In this document: piece by piece, positions 47,117 through 56,043 of the stretch
Position numbering within the stretch: position 1 is the first letter of the stretch
Layout: the number at the start of each line of letters is the position of its first letter
Source of the DNA: CAVSLM01 sp963728895
GTDB lineage: Bacteria; Pseudomonadota; Gammaproteobacteria; JBBQDK01
DNA: 64,000 nt
Direction of reading: 5' to 3'
NCBI GenBank assembly: GCA_963728895.1
Contig: CAVSLM010000014.1
Span: forward strand, 51,027 to 115,026
Notes under the pieces: generated by a model
Database searches by the model: none
What the model was told of the DNA's origin: nothing
What the model saw: only the letters and a program-made list of their open reading frames with translations
Translations under genes and position numbers: made by a program

Positions 47117-48289
47117 TTACTGCGGCACTGCCTTGCGGAGCCTGGCAACAGGCTGCGTGGTATCGGACAATGCGGCTTCGATGTACTCGCGCATGCGCGC
47201 GGCGGTGTTTTCCCAGGCGTAGCGCCTGCGCGCCAGGTGATAGCCGTTGACTCCCAGCGTGCGGCACTGTCCGGGATCGGCGATGAGCTCGCTGAGCCGA
47301 TCGGCAAGCCCCTCGACGTCGAAGGGCGCTACCCGGTAGCCGTTGACGCCGTTGATCACGAAATCCGGAATCGCCCCGCAGTCGGTCGCCACGATCGGTA
47401 GCCCGTGCTGCATGGCTTCGATGAATACGCTTCCGAACGGCTCACGCCGGGTCGGCAGGCAGAAAACCGCAGCCTGATTGTAGTGGTGCGTGACCTGGTC
47501 CAGGGGAACACGACCCAGCACCCGGCAGTTCGAAATGTCGATCTCGGGGACGCACCCGACCACCGTCAGCTTGGCGTCGGGGTGGCGCAGCAGCACGCGC
47601 CGGAACGCCGCGACCAGCTCCTCGCCACCCTTGCGGACCCAGTCGATTCCCACGAACAGGATGTTCTTGCTGGCGTAGCGGGTGTCCGGCACCGGGGTAT
47701 GCGAGTGCGCCCTGGCGTTTGCGCCTGTGTACACGCACGTGACCCGATCCTCTGGTACGGCGTAGCGATCGATCAGGCACTGGCTCATATTGTTGCTCCA
47801 GGTGAACACGCGCCGGGCGCGGTGGTACATCTCGCGCTCGAGCGCAACCCACCCTCCACAGTTTTGATTCCAGCGGTTGACCTCTGGACAGTCGTAATAG
47901 GCGAGATGGACGATATCCGTGTAGATGAAATTCGGGATCCCCGCCCCACCGGCATCAAACAGCAGCATCATCTGGACGGAAAAGGCGAAGTCGCCGTTCT
48001 GCAGGCGCTCGGCGATCAGCCGGCGCATCTGGCGGAACAGATAGGTGGTCCGCGAAGCATAGAAACCAACCTTCTTGTCGCCCAGGCACAGATGGCGCCA
48101 GTACTCGCGTAACATGCAGGCAAGGTTTGCCAGCTTCATCCATCGAGAGCGTCCGCGAAGCAGCTCGCCGATGTCGATCACTTCCACCGTGTACTCCGCG
48201 AACGCAGTCCGGAACGCCTGCAGGAAGGCCGTCTTGGAGGGATGTGGGTGATGATCGACGACGAAGGCGATGCGCCGAGGGGCGTTCAT
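47117..48289 (-). CDS. Glycosyltransferase family 4
   Basis: With ATG 48289 (MNAPRRIAFVVDHHPHPSKT) the product has 390 residues. The GT-B C-terminal domain shows NILFVGIDWVRKGGEELVAA, VTHHYNQAAVFCLPTRREPF and GSVFIEAMQHGLPIVATDCG, i.e. the E-x7-E donor-site pattern of GT4. These retaining enzymes add sugars to lipid-linked glycans. It reads toward the GT2 gene 80 bases downstream and is 43 bases behind the HD-like gene, so the three probably share one transcript. A longer start at 48328 is possible. Confidence 0.86.
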   Translation of the reverse strand: MNAPRRIAFVVDHHPHPSKTAFLQAFRTAFAEYTVEVIDIGELLRGRSRWMKLANLACMLREYWRHLCLGDKKVGFYASRTTYLFRQMRRLIAERLQNGDFAFSVQMMLLFDAGGAGIPNFIYTDIVHLAYYDCPEVNRWNQNCGGWVALEREMYHRARRVFTWSNNMSQCLIDRYAVPEDRVTCVYTGANARAHSHTPVPDTRYASKNILFVGIDWVRKGGEELVAAFRRVLLRHPDAKLTVVGCVPEIDISNCRVLGRVPLDQVTHHYNQAAVFCLPTRREPFGSVFIEAMQHGLPIVATDCGAIPDFVINGVNGYRVAPFDVEGLADRLSELIADPGQCRTLGVNGYHLARRRYAWENTAARMREYIEAALSDTTQPVARLRKAVPQ

Positions 48290-48332
48290 GGCTGTGCCGT
48301 TACGGGATGAACCCGACGGTGCGACCACCCTC

Positions 48333-49115
48333 TCACCTGGGCGTCACCGAGGGGGTGGGTGCACTTCGAAGGTTGCGGCGCATGCGCCTGCGGATACCCG
48401 CCAGTGCCCGCGCGAGCCGAACCGACCAGCGGGTGCGCAGTGAGCGCGGAGTGATGGCGAAGGTCTTTCCCGTCGTGCGGCACAGCACCTCGGGGATGTC
48501 GGCGGTCAGCGTTTCCTCGAACGCGGCGGCAAGTTGCTCGGCGAGCGCGGGATAGCCCAGACGGCGCGCCAGTTCCACCTGCTGCTCGCCGGTGGACCGG
48601 ATGAAACCCCGGCGCCACCCGATCTGGCGGCAGTATGGCATGTTGAGATCGAGGTGATCCTCCACCTCGTTTGCCAGGCGCATCAGCAGCACGGTCCTTC
48701 CCGAGTGATCGAGCGTGTCCAGTCGTTCCCCTGCCGCGGCCACGCCCTGTCCGTCCCAGACCAGGGCGTTGTAGGCGGCAATCAACGCTTCGACTTCCTC
48801 TCCGGCTGCGCGCCGCAGCTCGGCGCGTTTGGCCGCCGTGACGCCCCGGGTGCCGCTGCCGAAATCCCCCAGTTCGTAGGCGGCGTGCAGCATTCCGGCA
48901 ATGACCACCGCTACCGGCGCGCGCTGCGAGGCCAGCACGCTGGCCGTTCCCACGAGATGGGCGAGCAGGGGCTTGCCGGATCCGCGAAATGCGGCGCCGA
49001 ACAGTCCAAGCGCGTAATCATAGGCAGCCACGACGCGCGTCAGCTCCTCCGTGCTGTAGCCTTCGCGGCGCATCTGATTGAAAAGCTGAACGTTGGTCTG
49101 CGCGAACGGGTGCAT
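48333..49115 (-). CDS. HD-like protein (DUF6817 type) upstream of glycosyltransferases
   Basis: A 260-residue protein, MHPFAQTNVQLFNQMRREGY at the start. The central part PLLAHLVGTASVLASQRAPV followed by VVIAGMLHAAYELGDFGSGT resembles the HD-like fold of DUF6817 proteins (H...H-A/S-x-Y pattern); then come an R-x3-GEEVEALIAAYNAL helix and a basic C-terminus. DUF6817-type domains are often encoded beside or fused to glycosyltransferases; biochemical function is unknown to me. It is the promoter-proximal gene of the GT4/GT2 set. Frame intact. Confidence 0.6.
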   Translation of the reverse strand: MHPFAQTNVQLFNQMRREGYSTEELTRVVAAYDYALGLFGAAFRGSGKPLLAHLVGTASVLASQRAPVAVVIAGMLHAAYELGDFGSGTRGVTAAKRAELRRAAGEEVEALIAAYNALVWDGQGVAAAGERLDTLDHSGRTVLLMRLANEVEDHLDLNMPYCRQIGWRRGFIRSTGEQQVELARRLGYPALAEQLAAAFEETLTADIPEVLCRTTGKTFAITPRSLRTRWSVRLARALAGIRRRMRRNLRSAPTPSVTPR

Positions 49116-49459
49116 GGATGCACTCTTTACAGGTCAATGGCGGTCCCCGCGACCGCCCATCGACTCCGATCCCCGATTGGAACCCCCACTGCCATTGGAG
49201 TATAGGGAGCAAGGCCGCCCTTTTGCTAGCCCGGAAATCTCACCAGCATCCCGGGAGGCTGAATGGGAATTTCGCGTGATCTGCGGCCGCCGGTGACCAA
49301 CCTGCCCGTTCGGCCACGCGAGCGGCGCGTGTCGGCCGTCCCTGGTCCAGTCAGGACCGGCTGGCGGCTGGGTCGAGCGCAGCGCTTGCCGCCCACCCAG
49401 CCTACCCAGACGGGATTGTCGGGCAGCATAGAGATGCGCGTCGCGGGGACGCCCGCCGG
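49116..49459. repeat. Intergenic region with a dispersed REP-like motif
   Basis: GCTAGCCCGGAAATCTCACC begins at 49226 and is followed by CAGCATCCCGGGAGGC; it matches 38500, 50711-50738 and 62713-62735. No gene is supported. The region holds the promoter of the polysaccharide operon on the minus strand. Confidence 0.6.
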
Positions 49460-50077
49460 CTATTGTCCGACGGCTTTCTTTCCCTGGGTGGGCTGCCCGT
49501 GCTGGATGGATGTTCCAAGGACGTTCAGGAATTGCGCAAGCCACTTCGGATGCGCGGGCCAGGCGGGGGCACTGACCAGGTTGCCGTCCACATGGACGTC
49601 GGTTACGGGGACATCGACATAGTGCCCGCCGGCGGCATTGACCTCGGGTCCGCATGCAGGATACGCGGTGCAGCTGTGGCCCTTGAGCACTCCGGCGGCA
49701 GCAAGAATCTGCAGCCCGTGGCAGATTGCGGCGATCGGCTTGTCCTGATCGGCGAAGTGGCGCGTGATCTCCAGCACACGCGGGTTCAGGCGCAGGTATT
49801 CCGGAGCGCGTCCGCCTGGCACGCAGAGCGCGTCGTAATCCTCGGGGCGGACTTCGGCGAAGGTTGCGTTCAGCGTGAAGTTGTGGCCACGTTTCTCGCT
49901 GTAAGTCTGGTCACCCTCGAAATCGTGTATGGCGGTGCGCACGGATTCACCCGCCTTCTTATCCGGACAGACCGCGTGCACCGTATGGCCGACCATCTGC
50001 AGTGCCTGAAATGGCACCATGATCTCGTAATCTTCCCCGAAGTCACCCACCAGCATCAGGATCCGTTTCCCGGTCAT
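49460..50077 (-). CDS. DJ-1/PfpI-family protein
   Basis: From ATG 50077 (GGGAGGGAAGC ribosome site), 205 residues starting MTGKRILMLVGDFGEDYEIM. The nucleophile elbow with the conserved cysteine is in PIAAICHGLQILAAAGVLKG, and the earlier glutamate is in the GDFGEDYE segment; both are typical of the glutamine-amidotransferase-like PfpI/YhbO type. Members include glyoxalase-III/deglycase-like and chaperone activities, so the reaction is not assigned. It is divergent from the acetyltransferase gene at 50248. Confidence 0.88.
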   Translation of the reverse strand: MTGKRILMLVGDFGEDYEIMVPFQALQMVGHTVHAVCPDKKAGESVRTAIHDFEGDQTYSEKRGHNFTLNATFAEVRPEDYDALCVPGGRAPEYLRLNPRVLEITRHFADQDKPIAAICHGLQILAAAGVLKGHSCTAYPACGPEVNAAGGHYVDVPVTDVHVDGNLVSAPAWPAHPKWLAQFLNVLGTSIQHGQPTQGKKAVGQ

Positions 50078-50247
50078 GGTGCTTCCCTCCCTATCTGTGC
50101 AGACGCGCGTGCAGACCAAACCAGTCTACGCCCGCGACGAAACAGTTCAACCCGGCCCGGTGGGAGTACAGCGCACGCCGTTGCGTGATGGGGAGCGCCG
50201 TATACTTGGCCAGAACCTGATGTGGCCGCGCCATCGGAGGTTCGGAT

Positions 50248-50712
50248 ATGAAGCGCTTTCGCCAGGCGTGCGCATCGGACATGGCCGCCATCGTCGGGAT
50301 GATGCGTCGCTACTATGCAGAGGATGGTTACCCGTTTGTCGAGGCCCAGGCACGCGAGGCCGTATCGGAGCTCCTGGCGGACGAGCGCCTCGGGCGCGTC
50401 TGGGTGGCGGACGCCGGGGACACGGTGATCGGCTACCTCGCAGTGACGCTGGGTTTCAGCTTGGAATATCGCGGGAGGGATGCCTTCGTCGACGAGTTGT
50501 TCATTTCCGAAGATCACCGGGGCCAGGGACTGGGACGCGAGGCACTCGGGATTGCCGAAGCCTATTGCCGGGAACGCGGTGTGCGAGCGCTGCACCTGGA
50601 GGTTGAACGCCACCGGGGGGCGGCGCTGGAGCTTTATCGCCGGGTCGGCTTCGAGCAGCACGACCGCCGACTGATGACCAAGGAGCTCGATGCTCGCGCG
50701 GGAGGTGGCTGA
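50248..50712 (+). CDS. GNAT-family N-acetyltransferase
   Basis: A 154-residue GNAT protein with GGAGG nine bases before ATG 50248. The acetyl-CoA-binding motif A is DELFISEDHRGQGLGREALG (R/Q-x2-G-x-G), followed by AEAYCRERGVRALHLEVERH and ALELYRRVGFEQHDRRLMTK, the standard end of the fold. Substrate not predictable. A terminator-like hairpin follows the gene at 50745. Frame intact. Confidence 0.88.
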   Translation: MKRFRQACASDMAAIVGMMRRYYAEDGYPFVEAQAREAVSELLADERLGRVWVADAGDTVIGYLAVTLGFSLEYRGRDAFVDELFISEDHRGQGLGREALGIAEAYCRERGVRALHLEVERHRGAALELYRRVGFEQHDRRLMTKELDARAGGG

Positions 50713-50744
50713 CCCGGGATGCCGGTGAGATTTCCGGTCTGGGC

Positions 50745-50771
50745 CGGCCGGCTGCGTGGCGCAGCCGGCCG
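50745..50771. terminator. Hairpin between convergent genes
   Basis: CGGCCGGCTGC (50745-50755) pairs perfectly with GCAGCCGGCCG (50761-50771) over a GTGGC loop. It lies between the stop of the GNAT gene (+) and the end of the lipoprotein gene (-). No T-run follows on either side, so termination may be weak or bidirectional. A dispersed-motif copy (GCCGGTGAGATTTCCGG, 50721) precedes it. Confidence 0.55.
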
Positions 50772-50798
50772 AAGCCTCAAATTCGCCCAAGCCCTAAA

Positions 50799-51005
50799 TC
50801 ACTGGGCATGCTCCTGCACTGCTTCCCCGGCATCTTCCATCTTCTTACCGGCCGTGTCCATCGCGTCGCTGGCCTTATCGCCGGCGTTTTCCATGGTCTG
50901 GTCGATCTTCTCTCCTGCCTGCTCGGCAGGCCCCTTTTGCTCGCACCCGACGACGCCGAGAACCAGAGTCGCGGCCAGTGCGGCCATCCATTTACTGACT
51001 TTCAT
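50799..51005 (-). CDS. Small helical lipoprotein
   Basis: A 68-residue precursor, MKVSKWMAALAATLVLGVVG followed by the lipobox cysteine at 21 (VVGC). The mature part is a charged amphipathic helix with 11-residue-like repeats (EKIDQTMENAGDKASDAMDT, AGKKMEDAGEAVQE), as in small LEA-like or entericidin-like lipoproteins. Expected in the outer or inner membrane facing the periplasm. A GGAGATAAAG ribosome site precedes the ATG. Function unknown. Confidence 0.75.
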   Translation of the reverse strand: MKVSKWMAALAATLVLGVVGCEQKGPAEQAGEKIDQTMENAGDKASDAMDTAGKKMEDAGEAVQEHAQ

Positions 51006-51325
51006 TGTGCTTTATCTCCTGACGCCGACATTGCCGGGTCATAGTCGATTAGAGGTCGTGATTGCTCCGTGGAGCCTGCAGCACACATCCCATGGGACGG
51101 AGCCCGAGCAGGTCACGCACCGGGAAGATTCGTCGCGGTGTGCCTCGATTGCCTCTCCAGCGGACTCCCAATGATACTCTAAAACCTGTGGCGCGGGCCC
51201 GCAAAGCCGGGCCTCAACGAAGCCAGTGCCCGCAAGTCGACGCTCGGTGAGCGACGCGGGCTGCGCGCGGGGCTGCGCGATATTGCACGCGGGTACGAGC
51301 GAAACCAGTGCGGTCGGGTGAATGC

Positions 51326-51604
51326 ATGAGAGACGGACCAAGAGTGGAAATCGAATACTGCAGCCAATGCGGTTTCTTGCTGCGCAGCGCGTGGCTCGCT
51401 CAGGAGCTGCTCACGACGTTCAAGGACGAGCTCGGCAGCCTGACGTTGGTTCCAGGGACCGGCGGAATCTTTCTCGTCCGGGTGGACGGAGAGACCGTCT
51501 GGTCGCGCAAGGAAGAAGGGCGCTTCCCGGAATCGAAAGAGCTCAAGCAACGTATCCGCGACCGGATTGCTCCGGAGAAGGACCTCGGACACTCGGATCG
51601 TTGA
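51326..51604 (+). CDS. SelT/SelW/SelH-family (Rdx) thioredoxin-fold protein
   Basis: A 92-residue protein starting MRDGPRVEIEYCSQCGFLLR at ATG 51326; an in-frame GTG at 51308 is an alternative. It has the family CxxC redox motif (CSQC) near the N-terminus, then LTLVPGTGGIFLVRVDGETV and WSRKEEGRFPESKELKQRIR, the typical end of bacterial Rdx proteins in which selenocysteine is replaced by cysteine. Role presumed in thiol redox homeostasis. Frame intact. Confidence 0.85.
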   Translation: MRDGPRVEIEYCSQCGFLLRSAWLAQELLTTFKDELGSLTLVPGTGGIFLVRVDGETVWSRKEEGRFPESKELKQRIRDRIAPEKDLGHSDR

Positions 51605-51879
51605 TCGGACGGACCCGTTTGCGCTTCAACGCCATCCAGCAAATCGCAGTCCGGCGGGCGGTGCGGTGTCGGACGTATGCGGGCCGTACCGTTGCCCCAC
51701 TTGGCCGGCGGTGCCGACCAGGCCCCGGCAGGTTGGGGCCGAAGCTTCCGCATGGTGCGGCATTCCCGCGCCGGTGGCTATGACCGAAGAATTTCGTATA
51801 CTTCGTTTATCAGACTGGCGCCACATGTCCGGCGCGCAGTACCCGCGGGCCTGCCGCATCCCTGTCAGCGAGAATCCCG

Positions 51880-52581
51880 ATGTTGCCACCGAAGCTCGAC
51901 GAGCACCTGTACGATGGTGAGAGCCTCCCTTGCGTCGGGGAGGCCGTCACGCTCGCCGGGCCCGCAGGGCCACTGGAGGCGGTTACGGCGTGCCCGAATG
52001 CAGGGCTGCGAATGCGCGGCATGGCGGTGATCTGCCATCCCCATCCGCTTTACGGGGGGACCTTCCAGAACAAGGTCGTACATTACCTCTCACGCACCTT
52101 CAACGAGCTCGGGCTCGCCACGGTGCGGTTCAACTTCCGGGGTGTCGGCGACAGTGCCGGGGTATATGCCGGTGGAAAGGGCGAAGTCGACGACCTGCTT
52201 GCAGTGCTCGATTGGGCAACGGCGCAACGACCGGGCCAGGAGCTCTGGCTCGCCGGGTTTTCCTTCGGCGCCTACATTGCACTGCGGGCCGCGCCGCTCA
52301 GGTCCATTGCGCAGCTGGTCACGGTTGCGCCCCCGGTGAACTTCTTCCAGTTCGCAGACATCGTCCCACCCGGCTGTCCGTGGCTGCTGGTTCAGGGCGA
52401 TCACGATGAAGTCGTGCCGGGCGCACAGGTGGTCGAATGGGCGAACGGCATGCCGCAGCCGCCGCGGACCATCGTGTTGCCGGGCGTCGATCACTTCTTC
52501 CACGGACACCTCAACGAGCTGCGGATGGCGCTCCTGCGCGCGCTTACCGATAAAGCGGGGCCTGTGCGCGTACAGTTGTAA
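51880..52581 (+). CDS. Alpha/beta hydrolase (CHPHP-type)
   Basis: A 233-residue hydrolase starting MLPPKLDEHLYDGESLPCVG. Motifs: oxyanion-loop block AVICHPHPLYGGTFQNKVVH, NFRGVGDSAG, nucleophile elbow GFSFGAY (Ser), acid in VQGDHDEVVP and the final histidine in LPGVDHFFHGHL. This is the KTN1/YcjY-like group of small esterase-type proteins conserved in proteobacteria; the substrate is unknown. It is 112 bases upstream of the ABC-transporter genes on the same strand. Frame intact. Confidence 0.87.
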   Translation: MLPPKLDEHLYDGESLPCVGEAVTLAGPAGPLEAVTACPNAGLRMRGMAVICHPHPLYGGTFQNKVVHYLSRTFNELGLATVRFNFRGVGDSAGVYAGGKGEVDDLLAVLDWATAQRPGQELWLAGFSFGAYIALRAAPLRSIAQLVTVAPPVNFFQFADIVPPGCPWLLVQGDHDEVVPGAQVVEWANGMPQPPRTIVLPGVDHFFHGHLNELRMALLRALTDKAGPVRVQL

Positions 52582-52693
52582 GGGACGTGCCGGCGGTGCA
52601 CTACGGTTGCCAGGCCGGTCGCGCATTGCGCCTGGACACGCGCCGGCTACAGATCCTGCTGCAGCCCTCGGTGACCCGGGAGTCATCGCGCGC

Positions 52694-53611
52694 ATGAGTG
52701 CGGTGGTGCTGGCGCGCGGCTTGACGAAGCGTTTCGGCGACGCTCCGCCAGTGGTGCGCGGCATTGACTTCGAAGTTCCGGGTGGACGCTGCTTCGGCTT
52801 TCTCGGACCCAACGGCGCCGGCAAGACCACCACGCTGCGCATGATCCTCGGCATTTCCCCGCTCAGCGCGGGAGAGTTGCAGGTGTTCGGCGACCCTGTC
52901 CCGGCGGCGGGTCGGCGCGTGCGGGCGCGCATCGGCGTGGTGCCGCAGGCCGACAACCTGGACCCGGATTTCACCGTCGCAGAGAACCTGCGCATCTACG
53001 GCAGCTATTTCGATCTCCCAATCGCCGCGCGCGAGGCACGCATCGAGCGCCTGCTGGATTTCGTGGACCTGTCCGACCGCGCCGCCTCGCCGATCGGAAC
53101 GCTGTCCGGCGGTATGAGGCGCCGCCTGACCATCGCGCGTGCGTTGGTCAACGACCCGGAGCTCATCGTGCTGGACGAGCCGACCACGGGCCTCGATCCG
53201 CAGGCACGGCACATGATCTGGGCGCGAATGCGCGAGCTGCTCAAGGCCGGCAAGACGCTGTTGCTCACGACACACTATATGGAAGAGGCCGAGCGGCTTT
53301 GCGACGAACTGGTGATCATGGACCGAGGCACCATTCTCGATCGTGGCACACCGGCGGAGCTGATCCGCCGCCACGTCGAGCGGGAGGTGATTGAGCTGCG
53401 CGGCTTCGCGGGTCGTGCCGTAGGCGGGGAGGGTGCATTGCGGCAGTTCTGCCGCATGGAAGCGGTGGGCGACGACGTGTACTGCTACACGCCCGATCCC
53501 AGAGCGTTGCTCGAATGGCTCGAGTCGCAACCGGCCGCGGTGTTTCTGCGCCGGCCGGCGAATCTCGAGGACGTGTTTCTGAAGCTTACCGGTCGGGAGC
53601 TGCACGACTGA
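52694..53611 (+). CDS. ABC transporter ATP-binding protein (NodI/ABC-2 type)
   Basis: A 305-residue ATPase from ATG 52694. Walker A GPNGAGKTT, Q-loop VVPQADNLDPDF, signature LSGGMRRR, Walker B LIVLDEPTTGLDP and the switch histidine in LLTTHYMEEAE are all intact. The C-terminal extension (about 225-305) with ANLEDVFLKLTGREL is typical of NodI/DrrA-like exporters. It forms a pair with the permease that starts at its stop codon (TGATG overlap). Substrate is not predictable; the nodulation name is only by homology. Confidence 0.88.
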   Translation: MSAVVLARGLTKRFGDAPPVVRGIDFEVPGGRCFGFLGPNGAGKTTTLRMILGISPLSAGELQVFGDPVPAAGRRVRARIGVVPQADNLDPDFTVAENLRIYGSYFDLPIAAREARIERLLDFVDLSDRAASPIGTLSGGMRRRLTIARALVNDPELIVLDEPTTGLDPQARHMIWARMRELLKAGKTLLLTTHYMEEAERLCDELVIMDRGTILDRGTPAELIRRHVEREVIELRGFAGRAVGGEGALRQFCRMEAVGDDVYCYTPDPRALLEWLESQPAAVFLRRPANLEDVFLKLTGRELHD

Positions 53612-54393
53612 TGGCGGACTGGAGCCTGCCCCGCATTCGGGCAAGCAGCACCGCTGCAGTGTGGCGGCGCAATCTCCTGGTGTGGCGCAAGCTGATTGCG
53701 CCGGCGTTGGTCGTGAACTTCGGCGAGCCATTTCTGTATCTTCTGGGTCTCGGCTACGGCTTCGGACTATACATCGGACAGATGGCCGGAATGCCGTATC
53801 TCACCTTTCTCGCCTCGGGCATCGTCGCATCGGCAAGCATGAATACCGCGAGTTTCGAGGGCATGTATTCGGTGCACACGCGTATGGTGCCGCAACAGAC
53901 CTACGCGGCGATGATGGCGACCCCGGTCACCGTGGACGACATCGTGGCCGGCGAGCTTCTGTGGTGCGCGAGCAAAGCACTGCTGAGCGGCGTGGCCATG
54001 ATCTGCGTCGCCGCCCTGCTGGGAGCGGTGCATGGATGGGGGGTGCTGCTCGCAGTTCCCTGTGTGTTTCTGACCGGCCTGTGCTTTACGGGGCCGGCGC
54101 TGGTAATGAGCGCGCTGGCGCCGAACTACGATTTTTTCAACTACTACGCAACGCTCGTGCTGGCACCGCTGCTGCTGCTGTGCGGCGTGTTCTACCCCAT
54201 CAACACTTTTCCGGAACCCCTGCAGGCGGGCGTGGCATTTCTGCCGTTGACGCACGCGGTGGAGCTGATTCGACCGCTGCTCGCCGGCCGGGCGCTCACG
54301 GCAGCCTGGCTGCATGTCTCCGTGCTGCTCGCCTATGCGTTCATCGGCTACTATGCAGCCGTGGTGCTGGTGCGCAGGCGCCTGCTGGTCTGA
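53611..54393 (+). CDS. ABC-2 type permease (NodJ-like)
   Basis: A 260-residue membrane protein with six predicted helices, starting MADWSLPRIRASSTAAVWRR. The family blocks ALVVNFGEPFLYLLGLGYGF, FLASGIVASASMNTASFEGM and LLLLCGVFYPINTFPEPLQA are those of NodJ/ABC-2 permeases, which export polysaccharides, lipids or drugs. The start ATG overlaps the ATPase stop by one base, indicating translational coupling. Frame intact. Confidence 0.87.
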   Translation: MADWSLPRIRASSTAAVWRRNLLVWRKLIAPALVVNFGEPFLYLLGLGYGFGLYIGQMAGMPYLTFLASGIVASASMNTASFEGMYSVHTRMVPQQTYAAMMATPVTVDDIVAGELLWCASKALLSGVAMICVAALLGAVHGWGVLLAVPCVFLTGLCFTGPALVMSALAPNYDFFNYYATLVLAPLLLLCGVFYPINTFPEPLQAGVAFLPLTHAVELIRPLLAGRALTAAWLHVSVLLAYAFIGYYAAVVLVRRRLLV

Positions 54394-54566
54394 GCACCCC
54401 TGCAGGCACGAGGGGTAGACATGCGGGAGCCGCATTCCCATGCTCCGATCGCTTCAGCGTCCCGCGGCCACGCCGCTACTGGCGCGCCCTGCACTGCCCG
54501 ACGGGCGGATGCTATAATGTCGCGCCATCGAGCAGGCCGGTAGCGCGCACCATCGAGGAGAACAAC

Positions 54567-54965
54567 ATGCGATCATTCGCCCGCCCGATCAGGCTGGTTT
54601 GCTTATACGTGACCGTGTCCCTGTCAGCACTCGGAATCTATCTGCCTGCCGCGGAAGCCGCGCTGGTCGGCACCCAGCAGGTGCTTGACAACGGCCATGC
54701 CGTTACGGCGCGTCAGCGCGTGGAATCGGTCCTCGCACGCCAGGACGTGGCGGCGCAGTTGGTGGCGAACGGTGTGGATCCGGCCCGCGTGCAGACACGA
54801 CTGGACGGCCTGACCGATACCGAGATGCAGACACTCGCGGCGCAGCTCGATCAACTGCCCGCCGGTGCGGGCGCGCTGGAGATCGTGCTGCTGGTGTTCG
54901 TCGTGCTGCTGCTGACGGATCTTCTCGGTCTGACGCACATCTTCGCTTTCGTCCACCGCCGCTGA
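54567..54965 (+). CDS. PA2779-family exported protein
   Basis: A 132-residue protein (ATG 54567 behind GAGGAG). It starts with a signal-type segment LVCLYVTVSLSALGIYLPAA, continues with TARQRVESVLARQDVAAQLV and ANGVDPARVQTRLDGLTDTE, and ends with a hydrophobic helix LEIVLLVFVVLLLTDLLGLT. This matches the PA2779/DUF6627 family, which is encoded next to a PA2778-type cysteine peptidase, as here (18 bases apart). Function is unknown; the conserved pairing suggests a joint envelope role. Confidence 0.82.
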   Translation: MRSFARPIRLVCLYVTVSLSALGIYLPAAEAALVGTQQVLDNGHAVTARQRVESVLARQDVAAQLVANGVDPARVQTRLDGLTDTEMQTLAAQLDQLPAGAGALEIVLLVFVVLLLTDLLGLTHIFAFVHRR

Positions 54966-54983
54966 CGCGCCACGAGCGGCCGC

Positions 54984-55982
54984 GTGAACGCATCGAGCGC
55001 CGGACCCGGGGTGCAACGATGGCCGGCACTCGTCCTGGCGGTGCTCGTGACGGGCGGTTGTGCGATTGCGCCGCAGACGCGCGCCTTGCGCGAATCGCCT
55101 CCGGCACCGGTACGCGCAGAGCTGTACGAAGTACCCTTCTTCGCCCAGGACACCGATCAGTGTGGTCCGGCGGCACTGGCCGGTGTCCTCGGCTGGAGCG
55201 GGATCGCCGCGAGACCCGAATCTCTGCGCCCGGAGGTTTACCTGCCGGGGCGCGGTGGAAGCCTGCAACTGGAGCTGCAGTCTGCCGCGCGCCGGCACGG
55301 GCGCGTGGCCTATGTACTGGCGCCGCGACTCGATGCGCTGCTGGCCGAAGTCGCCGCGGGACATCCGGTGATCGTGCTGCAGGACCTGGGCGCTCTGGGC
55401 GTCGCAGTCTGGCATTACGCTGTGATGGTCGGCTTCGATGTGCCGGCCGATCGCGTTGTGCTGCACTCGGGCGGCGATGCACGGCGCCTGCAGCGTATGG
55501 AGCTCTTCGAGGACACCTGGCGCCGGGCGGGTTATTGGGCGCTGGTGGTGCTGCCCCCCGGCGAGCTGCCGGCGCGCGCCGAAGAAGATCGCTACCTGCT
55601 CGCGGTCGCGGCATTGGAACAAACCGGGCGTTTCGCAGAGGCGGTGGTCGCCTATGCGGCGGCTGCCCGGCGCTGGCCGGGGAGCCTGGGCGCACAAATG
55701 GGACTCGGCAACGCGCGCTACGCGCTGCATGACCTGCGGGGTGCGGAATCCGCTTACCGCGAGGCGGCGGCCCGCCACCCGCAGGACCCCGCCGCATTCA
55801 ACAATCTGGCGCAGGTGCTTGCGGATCAGGACCGCCTTGATGCGGCCGAGCGCGCCGCGCGCCAGGCGGTGGCACTGGGCGGGCCACTGAGCGCAACCTG
55901 CCGGCAGACGCTGGAGGAGATCCTCCAACAGCGCGCCGGCTCCCGGCGCACGAGTAGTTTCGGGACTGCAACGATCGAATGA
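54984..55982 (+). CDS. PA2778-family lipoprotein: C39-like cysteine peptidase with TPR domain
   Basis: From GTG 54984, 332 residues. A lipoprotein signal ends in LVTGGC. Then comes a C39-type papain fold with the cysteine in FAQDTDQCGPAALAGVLGWS (Q and C of the active site) and histidine in LGVAVWHYAVMVGFD. A TPR region follows at about 205-310 (EQTGRFAEAVVAYAAAARRW, PAAFNNLAQVLADQDRLDAA). This is the PA2778-family architecture. It is translated just after the PA2779-type gene. Natural substrate unknown. Frame intact. Confidence 0.84.
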   Translation: MNASSAGPGVQRWPALVLAVLVTGGCAIAPQTRALRESPPAPVRAELYEVPFFAQDTDQCGPAALAGVLGWSGIAARPESLRPEVYLPGRGGSLQLELQSAARRHGRVAYVLAPRLDALLAEVAAGHPVIVLQDLGALGVAVWHYAVMVGFDVPADRVVLHSGGDARRLQRMELFEDTWRRAGYWALVVLPPGELPARAEEDRYLLAVAALEQTGRFAEAVVAYAAAARRWPGSLGAQMGLGNARYALHDLRGAESAYREAAARHPQDPAAFNNLAQVLADQDRLDAAERAARQAVALGGPLSATCRQTLEEILQQRAGSRRTSSFGTATIE

Positions 55983-56043
55983 CGGCCCGTACGTTGGTGT
56001 GGATCGGACACGCGGCGCGACTTCCGAGAGACGGCTCTTGCTG